From NCBI GenBank assembly GCA_022818135.1, contig JAFMSR010000008.1, positions 11,141,358 through 11,205,357 of the forward strand: a stretch of 64,000 nucleotides of DNA, written 5' to 3'. Below, in pieces: positions 34,988 through 48,048 of this stretch. Source of the DNA: Saxidomus purpurata (lineage: Eukaryota; Mollusca; Bivalvia; Venerida; Veneridae). Position numbers and translations under genes: made by a program. Within the stretch, counting starts at the first letter, position 1. Every line of letters starts with the position of its first letter. Below the pieces are notes generated by a model. It worked only from the letters and a program-made list of their open reading frames with translations, was not told the DNA's origin and did no database searches.

Positions 34988-36480
34988 GTTTAGAGCGGGC
35001 CATAAGATACCCTCATATTTCTGAAACGTTTTCAATTTGTTTTCGAACCATTTTAACACATTGTATGTATATGAATATACCTGAAAGCAAGAGCAGGTTT
35101 TAATAAATTTCAATGTTATATATATACAGAATGTACATTGATGACCATCTTATCGCATCCTCATTGACTGCATCCATGCATCGAACGGAATATTTGACTG
35201 TACAAGGTGATTGCAAAACTTCAGAAATACTCCTCGTATTTGGTGCATGAACCCTTCATAGTCTAAGCTTCTCTGTTTAATGAAACTACGACCCCATTCA
35301 TACTAGATGAGATAGAGAGTATGAAATGTTTTTTTGGGTTACAAAAGATGAAAGTTGTATTCTTGGTGCGTTCACTTCGTAAAGGTTGAGTACAAGTTTG
35401 CGAACTTGTTCCAGGTCCACTGCATTTAAATGCTAACTTTACAAATATATTTAACAGGGTATCATGTACTTACTTTAGTAGAGTATTCGTTCATTATAAT
35501 AGCTTTTTATGTTTTGTGTGTGATTAAGAGAAGTGTTTGATAAATTTTAACCAAACTGTTTACGTTTTAGGTATTTAATGCTAAACCGTAACTGACGCTT
35601 CCAAGGTAATGAACCTGAATTTAACATTGTTTCGTGCTCTGTGGCGAATTCAAAAGACTTAGCACCCTTTGGTGAACTTGGTAAACTGTTAACTCTCTGT
35701 TTTATTTTTATGTTCTGAAAATGACTGCTACTTCATGTAACATTTTGCTGGTTTGTGTTTGTCAGTGCGTTGATTTGTTTTGTGCGTTTGCTGTGGGTTC
35801 TACGGATGTGTCCTTCAAACTTTATTATTTCAAAGCACCAACAAACAGGGCTGTGCTGAGGGACCCTCGTTAAACATTCCTACACGCCCTTGGACAGTTT
35901 TTATCAAAATTCACAGTGTCATGGACATTGACATATATATGTGCATTTGTTCGAGGTTTGTTGTTACAGATAGACTAAGACTTAAAAACAAAACTCAGCA
36001 CAATTGATACTTGATTTCTTTAAATGCAGTGGAATCACAATATTATTCGCACAATTAGATCACAACCCTTTTGCCAGTAACTTCAAAATTGGACAAGATA
36101 TTCTCATTTCTATTTCAAAAAAGTTACAATTACAATGTATCTGATGATGCATAATGCGAGGATTTGATAATGTTACTTCAATAGTAAATGAAATGTGCGA
36201 GACACACGCTAACAAAATCAGATTTCTCAAATTATTCATATATCCAACTAAGATAGTTAGAAAGCTACACACAGCCCTTGATTCCCCTATTTGCTAACTC
36301 TACAAATGTAAATACACCCTGTTTTCATTTACCATCATTCAATTTTCAAACAGAGACTAATTGTAAAATAAAATTTACATACCAAAGTCCCTGTCTATTG
36401 TTTCAGAATGAGAAACATTGCTTACAAAAGAGCCTAAGCTTATTCGACGGCCATTCAGTACTTGAATAGAGTGTGTATTC
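34988..36480. other. Intergenic DNA downstream of gene II, nothing recognised
   Basis: Short frames at 35780-36007, 36060-36272 and 36278-36469 show no domain or splice context. Confidence 0.35.
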
Positions 36481-36486
36481 AAATAT

Positions 36487-36492
36487 TTTATT
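36487..36492 (-). terminator. Candidate polyadenylation signal of gene II
   Basis: AATAAA on the minus strand about 150 nt after the gene II stop codon at 36644. No closer canonical hexamer is visible; a weak TATAAA variant lies near 36612. Confidence 0.4.
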
Positions 36493-36643
36493 AAAATGTA
36501 TACTTTAACTAAGACACAGATATCTAGATTTGATCTGAGAAAGCAATTTCATTTCGTCTTGACTAAGAAAAATAGAAAAACCAAGAATAAGACGAAACCA
36601 CAAGTTTAAAGCTTTATAATTCAGTATATAACATGCAAGTGTA

Positions 36644-39600
36644 TCATCCTGACTCGCAAGCCAGGTCAGTCAGCTGTCTTTTTATAGATTTTAGCAATGC
36701 AAAACTGTTCACTGTAACAACGCGGTGGTTGGAAGCGATGTTAGCCAGTTCTGTACTGTCAACTGCCGGTCCGATTCCCAGGGATATTACTTCAGCTTGC
36801 TTGTGTAGGAGTTGTGCCTCTGCCTTTGTCTGGTCTGGCTCATTTGATCGTCCGTCTGTGATGACTATCGCAAATTTGGAAGAGTTGGTCCTAGCTCCAT
36901 TTGCTGGAAGTAGAGTCTGTGTTCGGACAAAGTTCAAAGCACCGGAAGTATTTGTTGATTCACCCATATATTGAATGTTACGTATCGCATGAAGGACGGC
37001 ATTTCTGGAGTGGTACTTGTTGAAAAAGAAATCATTACGAACTCCTGAGGAGAAGGTTACGACGCTGAATTGGACATTGTTGGTACCGATGGAGAACTGG
37101 GCGGCAAAGTCGTAAACAAATTCGACCTCTTTCTTGAAATTATCTGCACCTTCGCTGTCAGAGGAATCCAGGACGAAAACAATATCAGCTGGCTTCAACC
37201 CACAAGCTACAGTAATAATGTTACATATTTTATTAAGGTCAATTGTTCCACTGTACCGTTATTTTACGATATGTGTGTGAATATGTAGTGCGGACGATTT
37301 CATTTTGAAAATAAAATTGTTCTGTAGCATTTTCATTTTTTGTTCTCTTTTTGAATTATAACACGACACGAATTACCTTGAAATTACCGTTAGATGTATG
37401 TCCAGTCATATTTCGCTAATTATTGTTTTCGGTGAAATATCAAGTTACAATTTCACCGAGTGGACACCAAAAGAGATATATTAACGAGGCTCAGTCACTA
37501 GTGAAAATAACTACTTTTAGTGTTCACGAGTGAAATTATCGTGAAATATTACATTGATATGAACAATTTGCTGTTTATTTCATGTTAAAAACTCTATTTT
37601 TGTTGAATTTGTTCCTATAAAATTTTGAAAATTTCGGGAAACGTTATTAGATGATGTCATTTCAACGACGTCATCGACGTATGGTTTCTGTCATTCATTA
37701 CGCCCGTTATGCTTTCTGACGTTAATTCGGGTAGTAGATTTTGATAATTTCTTCGTGCGAATAGTGATTTCATCGGGATATAATCCACTGTTACATTTAG
37801 ATAAACTACCCATGAAAAACATGAATTAAACGAATGTAATTTCATCAAATGTTTTATACGTTATTAATTGCTAATTTAAAGGTTATGCCCATCCAGTTTG
37901 AGACTACAGGTATTTAAGATGAAATTAGTATTGATGACATCTATATAGACTTCTTCATCAGACTGCTTCGTGCAAAAGTCACCACGAGGTATTTTGTTTC
38001 ACAAAAGATCACACAAAAATTAAACGACATTAACAAGACCTTTAAAGACTATTTGTCGTACGTGGTTTTTTTATATAACATTGAATGTATCACTTAACAA
38101 ACCTGCTTTCGTTGTGGTAGGAGGCAAGGTCGTGGTACTTGTAGTGGTAGTAGTGGTCGTAGTCGATGTTGTTTGCGAGACCTTCTTGGCAGCTAAAGTG
38201 AATAAGGCGGAGACAAAATACATGATAATTACACAAAATACAGAGATTTCATACGTCTGGTGACCTAGTTTTTTGCCCCGCATTAGTTAAATTTCAAACT
38301 CGACCTAGAGTTGATGATTATGACAAACATTCTGACCAATTTTCACGAAGGTTGGGTAGAACATATAGCTTCTTCAGTGTTAACGATTAATTTTTTATGA
38401 ATTAAACTTGTGACCTAGTTCTTGGCGCCATGGTCCCAGTTTTAAACTGACATAGTTGATCTGAACAAATTTCATAATAAATGGGTAGAAATTGTCGCTT
38501 CTAGATAGTTCACAAGTTTCTACTGATTTTACCTGGTGACCTGATTTTTTAACCCACGTGACCCAGTTTCAAATGTGGCTCGAGTTGATCATGGCAAACA
38601 TTCTGACCACCTTTCATGATAATTGGGTACACACTGTGGTCCTGGAGTGTTAACAATGTTTTTCTATGATGACCTAGTTTTTTAAACCTACATGGCCCAG
38701 TTTCAAAATTGACTTCACGTTCATCAAGACAAACATTCTAACTAACTTTCATGATGATTGGGTATAAAGTTGAAACAAGGTTTTTCTATAAGTTGACCTA
38801 TTGAACCAGTTCCGATCCCTTGTGACCCACTTTCGTTCTTGGCCTAGAGATCATAGAAACAAACAATTGATATTTTTAATGATTTTTTGGGATCAAATGT
38901 TGTCTCTAGAATGTTAACAATGTTTCCTTCATTTGATCTTGTGATCTAGCTGTTACCCAATGTAACCCAGTTTCAAACTCTGCCTTAAGACCAGAGAGAC
39001 AAACAATCTGAACAATTTTCTATTGATCACCTATACTTGTGACTAATAGCTCACGCTGAGCTTTGCTTAGGTGAGTAAATAACACATAGTTGTAAATATA
39101 ATATATGTGCCAGATTGTAGTTAATTATTCACCCTTTTCTAATAATAAGCTCCATCTTGCACAAAACATGCCCATTGAATAAAAAATTTATTTTTTAACA
39201 GTGAGTAGAATTTGAATGTTTTTTTCATCATATTTATGATTTTTAACAAATTACAATTGTTATTAACCTATGTTACTTTTCTTGCATAAAAATATATGTG
39301 TATGTTTAAAAATCAGCCACATATTTAAGACTTGCAAACGGAGCACTACTTAGTACTTATGTAGTATATCAACAATATTAAAACAAACACTAAAGTACCA
39401 CATAATTTAAATTTTTACAGAATGTATTATAAAAACTTTAGACGATGTCATGAACGACACATATGCCACTGGCAGTCTGTAAATGTTTGCAGTGCTGTCT
39501 CAACGAACGCAAAACCAATTGACCTTTGTGGTCTGTTCTACCGGTTGAAATGCCATGCTTTGCTTTCAAACAAAAAGGAATATGCAACTATCTACGCCTG

Positions 39601-42600
39601 GTAGAAGATTGTGGTAAATGCATTTCAGTTTGCTATGAATTAAAGTGAACCTCTTATACATACTTGAGCAAATTTTGTCGACGACACTTTGGTGAATTTC
39701 TACCAGCTGATCAAACGTCCCAACCCTAAACACATGGTCGTCATTAGTGGCTATTACCTAAATACAAATGAGACAATTAAAGCAAATTAGTAAATTTCAA
39801 GGCGCATGAAATGTGTTTAGACTCTCAAGGTATTTACAACATATACATATAGTATTACCACCTACATTTTACATTTCATCTCAATCTGTTTTTACTTAAA
39901 AACAAATCAGCACTTGAAATTGATCAAAATTGTGAGACTGGGCTTAAAACTGATCTTTATCTTTAAAGGAACATTTTCGAACTATGTATAGGTCAATTTT
40001 GACTTATCTCAACTAAGCATACTGTACATTTGATATTCTATAACGAAATAATCCAGTAAACGTGAACGCACGATCTTGTACAAACGTTATTTGGCTTCTT
40101 ACAACAAACCAACGAAACCATAGAAACAAAGCGATGTACTGTAGTAAATACATGTACATGTAGTTTTTAGTCACTTTTTGCACGTGAGTCAAAGGTCATG
40201 TTGTTCACACATACATATATCTGAATCCATACGGTTTGAAAATTATGTGAACTAGCCAAGGTTTAAACTTAAGGAAATTTCTTAGCCTAGTAAAACAAAT
40301 TCCTTTACTAAATGTGCTAAGAATAAAACTAAGATGCTTTATGGATACAGGCCCTGTGGTCAGAAAAAATAAATATATTTATATAAATTGAAGAAGTATG
40401 TTAAATGAGTAAAATTCCGACAGCTTCATCAATTATAATCATAACGCTATTGCAAAAGATGTAAAACTTTGTACGTCACCTTAAGTTCACTGCCATCTAC
40501 GTTATTGCCTATGCCTATGGCGAAGGTTTCTACACCGGTCCTAAAATAATCACGTGAGAAGATAGTTGGCCTCAGTAATAATCATGTGAGAAGATAGTTG
40601 GCCTCAGTAATAATCACCTGAGAAGATAGTTGGCCTCAGTAATAATCACGTGAGAAGATAGTTGGCCTCAGAAATAATCACGAGAGAAGAAAGTCGGCCT
40701 CAGCAATAATCACGTGAGAAGAAAGCTGGCCTTAGTAATAATCACGTGAGAAGAAAGCTGGCCTTAGTAATAATCACGTGAGAAGATAGCTGGCCTCAGT
40801 AATAAAGATAAAGACAAAGAAACATAAATTCAAAACATCAAATTAAAGTGTCAGAGCTGTTGGTCTGAAACATAGACAATTTGGACAGAAGTACTACCAA
40901 TGAAATGAAATGACATATGATATACAAAGACACGAAACAAGTGGAAATATCTTCATTTGAGTCTTTAAAATCTTGCAAATTTAAAGGAACAATCGTTTTG
41001 TAGCATTGTTCCGGTGTTTTCCGGCTTTTCACTAAATTGCCACAACAACTCTTACAGATAGTGTCTTTATATAATTGAGAGCTTATAATCAGTGTTTATT
41101 CTTTATTGTATGGTTAATACCTACATTGTTGTAATAAGAAAAAAAATGAGTTTACTTATGTAAATTATCTGCTGCACGCCTCGTAAAATCTGGTTCGGTT
41201 GAACGCCCATCAGTTAAAACTATAGCTACTTTACTTGCGTCACCGTGTCGAAGCTGACCTCTTGCGTAATCAAGTCCCTTGTTAGTCATCGTTTCACCGT
41301 TCCTATTTTAGAAAAAATACATTGTAATTAATTAAAACGATTAAAACAGAATTTGTGAATTAAATGCGTTCACATGATCGTATTAATTTGCAGATTTTTG
41401 TGGAAACGCATATCTAGAATCTAGAAATGACAATGCACTACAATGTAGTTTGATTATGGTATTTGGAAGGAAGATGTAGCGTGTTGTTTAACGTTGAAAA
41501 ATACCATTTCTTTCACTATTTGAAGATGTGGTTCGTAACGATCAAAACGTAAACAAATTTAGGTGAACAAGATTTGTTTTATTCACATGTGCATGTTTAG
41601 TTTAAGGAATGAATCGTATTTGACATGCGTCGGAATAGTAGCTTTAGTATTACCTCCAAGGAACTTTAAGGACATTAGTCATGAGACCTTGCTTATCGCT
41701 GTATTGTTGCAAGCGTATCTCAGTATGGGCAGCATTAGCAAATGTAACAAGACAAACGCGCGTCTGGGATTCTCCGTCGAACGAGAATTCATTGATGACC
41801 ATATTGACAAACTCGAGCTGTTTATGAAAATTGACAGTCCCTTCACTACCAGAGGAATCTAGGACGAAGCACACGTCTGACAGTATGTTGTTACAAGCTG
41901 TAAAATATATACACGTATATTAGACGCTTTTTATCAACTTTTAATTTGTATAATAGAAACGACACTGTTGAAAACATTTAATACGGTGGTTAGCTGACAT
42001 ACAGCGAGAACGGCGAATAAGCATGTTAGCTTTCGTAAAGCCTACTGTACAGGGTTCATAACTTATTATGATAGGACAGATGTGGATTGCTTTAATGCTG
42101 TATTAGGCATTGTGATCTGATTGCGTCTGTTAACGCAGACATCTGTAATTTCAGGGGAGCATCTCAAAATCATTAAATTTTAAGTCCTATGTCTAATTTA
42201 GAGACATATTGAGAGGACCCCTGTATATTTTACCTAATCGATCCTCAACGTTCACATAGGAAATCAGTTAAAACATGCCAATTACTAAAAGGAAAGAACT
42301 AAACTAGTTGTTTTTACATACACGATTTTCTTCAACTTAGATATTTTCGATAGTGTACATTTTTGAACGTTATATCATGAATAACACAAATTGTTTGTAA
42401 ATTGATTATTATGGTATTACCGCCAAATTGTAAACTGGTGATAACCATTTTTTATGTTTTGATAAGAAACATTTTTATTCCACAAGTGTAGCTGTACTAA
42501 ATAATGTTGTGCCAATTATAAATGTATGTACCATTGCATGCTGTATCGGTGAGTTCATTCTGAATGGTATGGAGGGCGTCAAACGAACTGACCTGGAACG

Positions 42601-45600
42601 TGTGGTTCGAGTCGCTGGCGATCATAAGTAATTCTTTCGGATCTACTTGACTACCTATTCCTACAGCGATGGTAGTGACCAACCGATGTTTCTGAAATTG
42701 TAGGGAGCTTCGTTGAAAGTTGTTTTATCTATAACTGCATAAGAAAACGTAAATACGTTTGTATCTGGTAATTGGCTCTTCACTGATGACATTAATTTTT
42801 GTAGCGCACAATTAGCTATGATACTAATTGACCCATGCATGCTAAATGAACTGGAACGTATGAGTGAGCTGTTCTCAAACAGCACATAAACTACCTAAAA
42901 CCTTTGATAGACGAGGAACATCTGCATCTATTTCGCTCTGAATCTGAAGATGGAAATTTCAACGGATTTGATGACCGTTAATAAACAGGATTATTATTCA
43001 TACTTTATTATACAGTATAACAGAGAGTAAGAGCATGTATCAATGTAAATTATACAGTAAATAAAATACTATTAGTTCATAAATCTATGTTATTTATTGT
43101 GTGTAATAGATCTAGCAGTTATTACATCTGTGTAGATTTTACATTTAATTTATACTAATTTATTTATTTTCGATTGCGAAACAAGTCCTTACAACTTAGA
43201 TTAAACGCTCTCGAGACCCATTCCAGATGGAATCAACCTCGAAGAGAGAGAGGCAATGTGGAATTATTTGTGTCTTGCCTAATGACACTACCGACATGGC
43301 TATGGTGGGGATCGAACCCGGGGCCCTTCGATCCTGAGGCGAATTCGCTACCACTGTGCCACGACGGCTCCAAGACACAATGCATAGATACAGTTTCCAG
43401 AGCAGATTTGTATGTGGATTTTAACTTGTTTTTCAAACTACCAATTAAATAAGATGAAAATATCGTATAGGCCGATTCAAACTATCAATTCAAACGATAT
43501 AAATGTCGTGTAGGCCGCTTCGTCGCTTATGCCGCATGTGCGAAAATTTTACTCTTTACGTATAGGCCGCGGCTTACGGTATATGTAATTATAGTATATA
43601 TATATATATGCATTTGAATGACATTCCTTTTTAACAAGGAGTCACGTGACTCCTTGTTTTAGTAGCCAATTTTGAAAACGACTCAGCGAAGGGCCTATTC
43701 GTTTGACGCAGGATGCGGCGTAAGCCGGGATACGCTGGTATATCCAAACCTCATTTCTCAAAATGCGCCGAATTCATCCTGGCTGTTAGAAACGAATAGA
43801 GCGGCGTACGCCGGCATGCGTCAAACGAATATCCCCCACAAACCCTGACAATTTGAACAGCCATAGGTTTCTCCTTTCGCCTACAAAGTAGATCGACTTT
43901 AGCTGAAACGCGCGGGGATCATGTTTGCGATCTCGACTTGAAAATTAATTAAAAGCCATTTCCGTTTCCAAATATACGTGTAAATGCTTTAAATCATTGT
44001 AACACTCATGTAGGCAAAATTCAGAATATTTAAATTACTACACCATCAGGCAGCAATGTACACTGATCCGACACTGCATACGGTTAGCGTTTACATGTCA
44101 TCGACTGTGTAAACTCATTCTGCAATACAGCAACTAGAAATACAAACTTTATAAAGTGTCTTCCTCACTCAGATATCAGCCAGTACTAACAAGAAATATC
44201 TCTTTTTAAAAAGATGAACGGCGTAAACATGTATACATCAACAAGTTATCAATATACAGTCTATCTTTAGATCTGCGTTCACGTGATCAAAACAATCGTA
44301 TATCATTCACAACGCTTCCATTCATAGAATCTGAATGATGAATGTGTAGCCTACTTAGGTTTCAAAGTAGTATAGGCTCTAAGATTAAGCCTGGGTTTAA
44401 CATTTAGCTTTTCAAAGGATTTCTTAAGTAAATTTAAATGTAAGGCTAATAGACTTTTTACAAGGGTTGCTATCTCCCCTTACCAACACAAAATGTGATG
44501 AAATCAAACTGTTAGGCGCGGACTGCCGATGTGGTGCGGTAGTGAAAAATCAACAAAAATATTTGTTTGAATTCTGTAAATTTTCTTCTAGTTTTATTAA
44601 TGAAATGTTTTCAAAAATCCGCTTAAACTTTTAAGTTAATGTAGATCTACGCTTTCTTTTATGATTTCTGATAGGATATTGTTGTTGTATGAGATAAACG
44701 TCCACTTAAAAAGAACATGTATTTGGTATGTTTAACGGATATTGTTCATCGATGCTAAAGTCTCGCAGTCTGCGACAAATAGGTTGAACTTGTATAAGGA
44801 AATACGAGAGTTGCCAATCCATGTGTATATAGGTCCGTGGCTACACTATACAGTATGTTTATACTGGAATTTTAAAAGCGTTTCGAACGCTTTATCATTT
44901 GGTAGCGTACAGATATAATTGACTAGAATGTATACTGCTATAAAATATATTATTGTATACAGTTTGAAGAACATTATTTATTTTACAAATATCTGAGAGC
45001 GAGCAGCTTTAAAGTGCTGAGTAGGTCGTGTCACGTATTCCCGAAGGAAAGATGTCTCATAAACAAAGCTGGTTAATAATCAGATATATACAGTTTAAAA
45101 GCACTGTATTTTACTTCATCAAAAAGTCTCAAGCAAAACTATGCTTTTGAAAATACCAAACAAATGCAACATGATGTGTTATCAATGACCTACAGCTCTG
45201 TGATAAAAATAAACAGATAGTAGCTAAAATCAAGTACTGCTCTCGAAGAATTGACACAAATGATCACTCATTGCCTGTAAGAAAACCACCCTTGTGCCCA
45301 ATTTTGCAGAGGACTCCTTGTTGTCAGCACTTTCAGTGCTTTGATTATCTCTTTTAAGATGATTTAGACTTAAAACATAAAAGATTTAACCTTATAATAC
45401 TTTTAGATAGAGCTGGGATATTTATATCCTATGAACGAGTGAAAATTATACATACTTTTAGTGCTACTACAGCAGTTGCGAGTTCTGCTGGTTCTAATGA
45501 TCGCCCGTCTGTCAAAACTATAACAAGTTTTGTAACGTTCCTTTCTCCACCGTGTCCTCTTGACAGTGTGTTAACTCGGACATAATTTATCGCTGAAAGA

Positions 45601-47276
45601 GAAACGACACCCATTGCTATGAACTTACACCTCTACTCAGGTTCTTGCAGTCAAAAAGTTCTAGAAAGCGATTTCTTGTTCGGCATGAATCGTCGACATC
45701 TTGGAAATGAACTGATAATTGAAGGAATAACAGTTAGTTAGAATTAAACTACGTATACTATAGATCAATAATATATCAATTATTTTAATGGTTTCCTTCA
45801 ACCAATGTTTTATGTCCAGTGCACAATTAGTACATTTTATATTTATAAAGCTACATATATTTAAAAGAAATACAATATGATGTGACTATGTCTGTTCTGC
45901 AGTCTATTTTCTGAACATACCGAGATGTGTGCAACTTACCGAGATGTGTGTTAGTTTCTCCATTTGGGTACGGTGTTTTTGTTATTTGTGACAGAAGCTT
46001 GGTTTTATTATAATACTGGTTCAGGTAAAACCCATTGTGAACAGCGGTGCCGAATGTGAGTAACGCCACGCGGGTATTATTCTCTCCTATCTCGAACTGT
46101 TTTGTAATATTTGATACAAACTGAAGCTGTTTGTTGAAGTTTGCTTGACCTTCACTACCAGACCCATCGAGACAAAACACGATGTCAACGGGCTTGAATG
46201 GACAAGCTGAAATGTATGAAATAACAAACCATAAAACCAGACGAACATTGAGGAGAGGCTGTCAAAAGATACACATTGTATGGTTTGTTTACGTAACAAT
46301 TTATTAAAATGTCTGGTTAATGATTCGTTTGAAGAAGTTTTCTTCCAAAAAGAACTGTGCTTCACTAACATTGACTTTAAGTTAGAAGAACATTTCTTGG
46401 TTATAACATTTGGTTGTTACATTTCTGCCTGCTTGCAGAGGGTGTGAATATTTGCAATAGTTTTCAATGACTACTTGAAAAAAGTTGATGATGTATCAAT
46501 GTTACGGTCATAACAAAATAACTGAATGTTCTGAGTTTCTGAGCAGTTGTGATATCAAGGTCAGTTCAAGGCATGCAGCTTCTATAGCAAAGGTAGAACT
46601 GTTACTGTCAAGAACTATTTTGAAACTCTTGCATAACAGTTTTGTCCGAGGCTAGCGAAGAAATACAAAATGTAATGCCCTTCTTATTTATGACAACACA
46701 CTTTCTACTCTACTTTATCTACATAAGGAATTTCATATCAATTTATTCATGGCATTTATTGGCACATTCTCCATTTAGCCTACACATTGCACACGGCGAC
46801 TTAACTGTTTCTAAAACTGCCCTCCGAGATGAATTGTACGTGCTAATTAGCTTTAATTTTGGCAGGGAAAAATCAAGAGCTCCCATAGAGATGGTACAGT
46901 ACACACGCTGAGAATAGAGTAAATCGAATATATCAAAAGTTATGTAATACTTCCTGAGTAACAGCGCAAAGGTGCACATAAGTTGACCGTCCTTCGTATG
47001 AGTTTAGAGATAAACATAATATTTCAATTACTCCAAAATTACTTATATACACGCACAATGTAGTCAAAACTATACTAGATTTCGTAAATTCTAAATTTAT
47101 GCCATAATGACACTATTTTTTCAACATGGCAAACACTTTTCATTAATGTTTTCCTCCTTTTGAACACATACATTTTGTAAAAATTGAGAGGTAAGTGTTT
47201 ACAGACCTTTGTCAATAGCGTTGACACAGTAGACCAAAGCCAGACCAGCTAGCACTCGCTGAAATAGTCCATTCAT
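36644..47276 (-). CDS. Gene II: secreted triple von Willebrand factor A-domain protein (complete, 10 exons)
   Basis: CDS exons: 47276-47207, 46206-45940, 45592-45456, 42691-42532, 41897-41654, 41302-41156, 40540-40480, 39757-39664, 38192-38103, 37206-36644; total 1833 nt, 610 residues plus stop, phases consistent throughout. The signal peptide reads MNGLFQRVLAGLALVYCVNA, followed by IDKG as in gene I. A1 is about residues 24-211, A2 212-393, the linker 394-423 (longest of the three, starting TAKKVSQ) and A3 424-610. All three MIDAS sets are intact (DGSGS/GETNT/LTDGRS; DSSGS/GETMT/LTDGRS; DSSDS/TNTSG/ITDGRS). Exon lengths match gene I except for +3 nt at the A2 start, -6 nt in the sixth exon and +15 nt in the linker. 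The A1 first exon has a duplicated 5' splice site (45940 and 45921); only the first keeps the frame. A3 is about 92 percent identical in protein to gene III A3 by eye. Confidence 0.88.
37425..37840. mobile_element. Foldback-family element, inverted copy in a gene II intron
   Basis: Lies in the intron between the linker exon and the A3 exon of gene II. Begins with CAATTTCACCGAGTGGACAC, continues AGTGTTCACGAGTGAAATTA, TTTCGGGAAACGTTATTAGA and CAACGACGTCATCGACG, and ends near CATGAAAAACATG. Reverse orientation relative to 24510-24930. Confidence 0.7.
38270..39060. repeat. Tandem GACCTAGTTT/GACCCAGTTT repeat, period about 135 nt, in a gene II intron
   Basis: Five or six decayed units each carry GTGACCTAGTTNTT, GACCCAGTTTCAAA, ACAAACATTCTGACCAATTT and CATGATGATTGGGTA, followed by AGTGTTAACAATG. 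They fill most of the intron 38193-39663. This consensus is familiar from bivalve genomes (recall). Confidence 0.75.
40545..40800. repeat. Minisatellite, 8 x 32 bp, abutting a gene II splice acceptor
   Basis: Eight consecutive 32-nt units (AATAATCACGTGAGAAGATA then GTTGGCCTCAGT), with 0-5 differences each. The array starts 5 nt from the first base of exon 40540-40480, so it supplies the polypyrimidine and branch-point region of that 3' splice site. Most units contain CACGTG. Confidence 0.95.
43171..43371 (-). mobile_element. tRNA-derived SINE, copy 5 (gene II intron), full length
   Basis: Minus-strand head GGAGCCGTCGTGGCACAGTG, B box GGGTTCGATCCC, then body and tail GGACTTGTTTCGCAATCG. About 200 bp; the most complete copy in the window. 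It lies in gene II intron 42692-45455. Confidence 0.85.
43633..43658. repeat. Perfect 26-bp palindrome with central CACGTG
   Basis: AACAAGGAGTCAC followed directly by its reverse complement GTGACTCCTTGTT, with no spacer, in gene II intron 42692-45455. Confidence 0.9.
43693..43834. mobile_element. MITE of about 140 bp with TIRs TATTCGTTTGACGCA (gene II intron)
   Basis: The left end GGGCCTATTCGTTTGACGCA pairs with the right end TGCGTCAAACGAATATCCCC. A second inner pair, GGCGTAAGCCGG with CGGCGTACGCCGG, makes it a nested hairpin. Confidence 0.75.
44957..45015. repeat. Dispersed repeat with CTGAGAGCGAGCAGCTTTAA
   Basis: CAGTTTGAAGAAC and CTGAGAGCGAGCAGCTTTAA recur inverted near 52068-52123, and GAACGAGCAGCTTTAAGAAC recurs near 55682. 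This is a dispersed repeat in a gene II intron. Confidence 0.55.
45911..45950 (-). promoter_or_regulatory. Duplicated 5' splice site after gene II A1 first exon
   Basis: A 19-nt tandem duplication (CACACATCTCGGTAAGTTG then CACACATCTCGGTATGTTC) yields two donors at 45940/45939 and 45921/45920. Only the first preserves the 267-nt exon length and phase shared by all three genes. The second would shift the frame. Confidence 0.8.
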
Positions 47277-47319
47277 ATTGATCATCAGACTGAGATATAT
47301 TCAAGTCTGTGTCCAGTTG

Positions 47320-47326
47320 TTTTATA
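47320..47326 (-). promoter_or_regulatory. TATA box of gene II
   Basis: TATAAAA on the minus strand is 44-50 nt upstream of the gene II ATG (47276). Predicted transcription start is near 47290. The position matches the TATA box of gene I, which suggests the proximal promoter was duplicated with the gene. Confidence 0.6.
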
Positions 47327-48040
47327 TCAAATTATACATGTATATTGTTACTGATAAGAAAACGCGGCAGATGTCCAGGTCATTCCATAGCATTATGTCC
47401 ATTGAAATTGTTCGTTTGAAAATAGGTACGTGTGAAATGCACGTTTGTCGTCCCGGAGTGGGTCCGCCGAGAAAGTGAAGAAGGACTATCTATGTTATGA
47501 CTGAAAGTTGAGATAAACATGTATGGGTTCAGAAATACGGGCCATATGATTGATTCCATTCCTACACAGTCTTGCTATTCAATTTAAGGGTGTATTTTTA
47601 CTCTTAAATCAAATAATTGTTCTTTAATTTCAAAAGAGTCGTCTTCTTTAATTATATACATTGTATAAGGCAAACTTCAAAAATAAAAAAGGTAAATATT
47701 GTTTTCGGTATCCAAGTATTCGAGCACTTTTCAGAATGTATTTTGCCACAAAAGAAAAGCTCAAACATCAAAACGACAAAATTCCTTCTAGTGTTACCCT
47801 TTGTGCGCTTTGCAAAGTTTTAGCATGTGATTCTAGTTCTTGAACTCGCTACGGTAGGCTAATTTGAATATACCCCAAAAATAAATGAATATAACTATTA
47901 CAAGTGCCTGGCCTGAGTGATAACGACTTCCAGAATGCTCAACCTGAGCAATTTGGGTGAAATTGTTTCATTTTCTGACCTTTAGTAATTTTCACAATGT
48001 TCAGAAGAGATCATGAAGGCTGCGAGCACAATAATATTTC
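47327..48040. other. Intergenic DNA upstream of gene II promoter, nothing recognised
   Basis: Contains the presumed upstream regulatory region of gene II; no recognisable motif cluster or coding frame. Confidence 0.35.
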
Positions 48041-48048
48041 ATCGGTTT

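Noticed and set aside
36633..36974. Plus-strand 113-codon frame, and a similar one at 57593-57970
   Set aside because: Antisense shadows of the A3 exons of genes II and III; similarity between them reflects the conserved coding strand.
40545..40800. Possible CRISPR-like array (32-nt repeats)
   Set aside because: Units are contiguous without unique spacers, and the context is a eukaryotic intron; it is a minisatellite.
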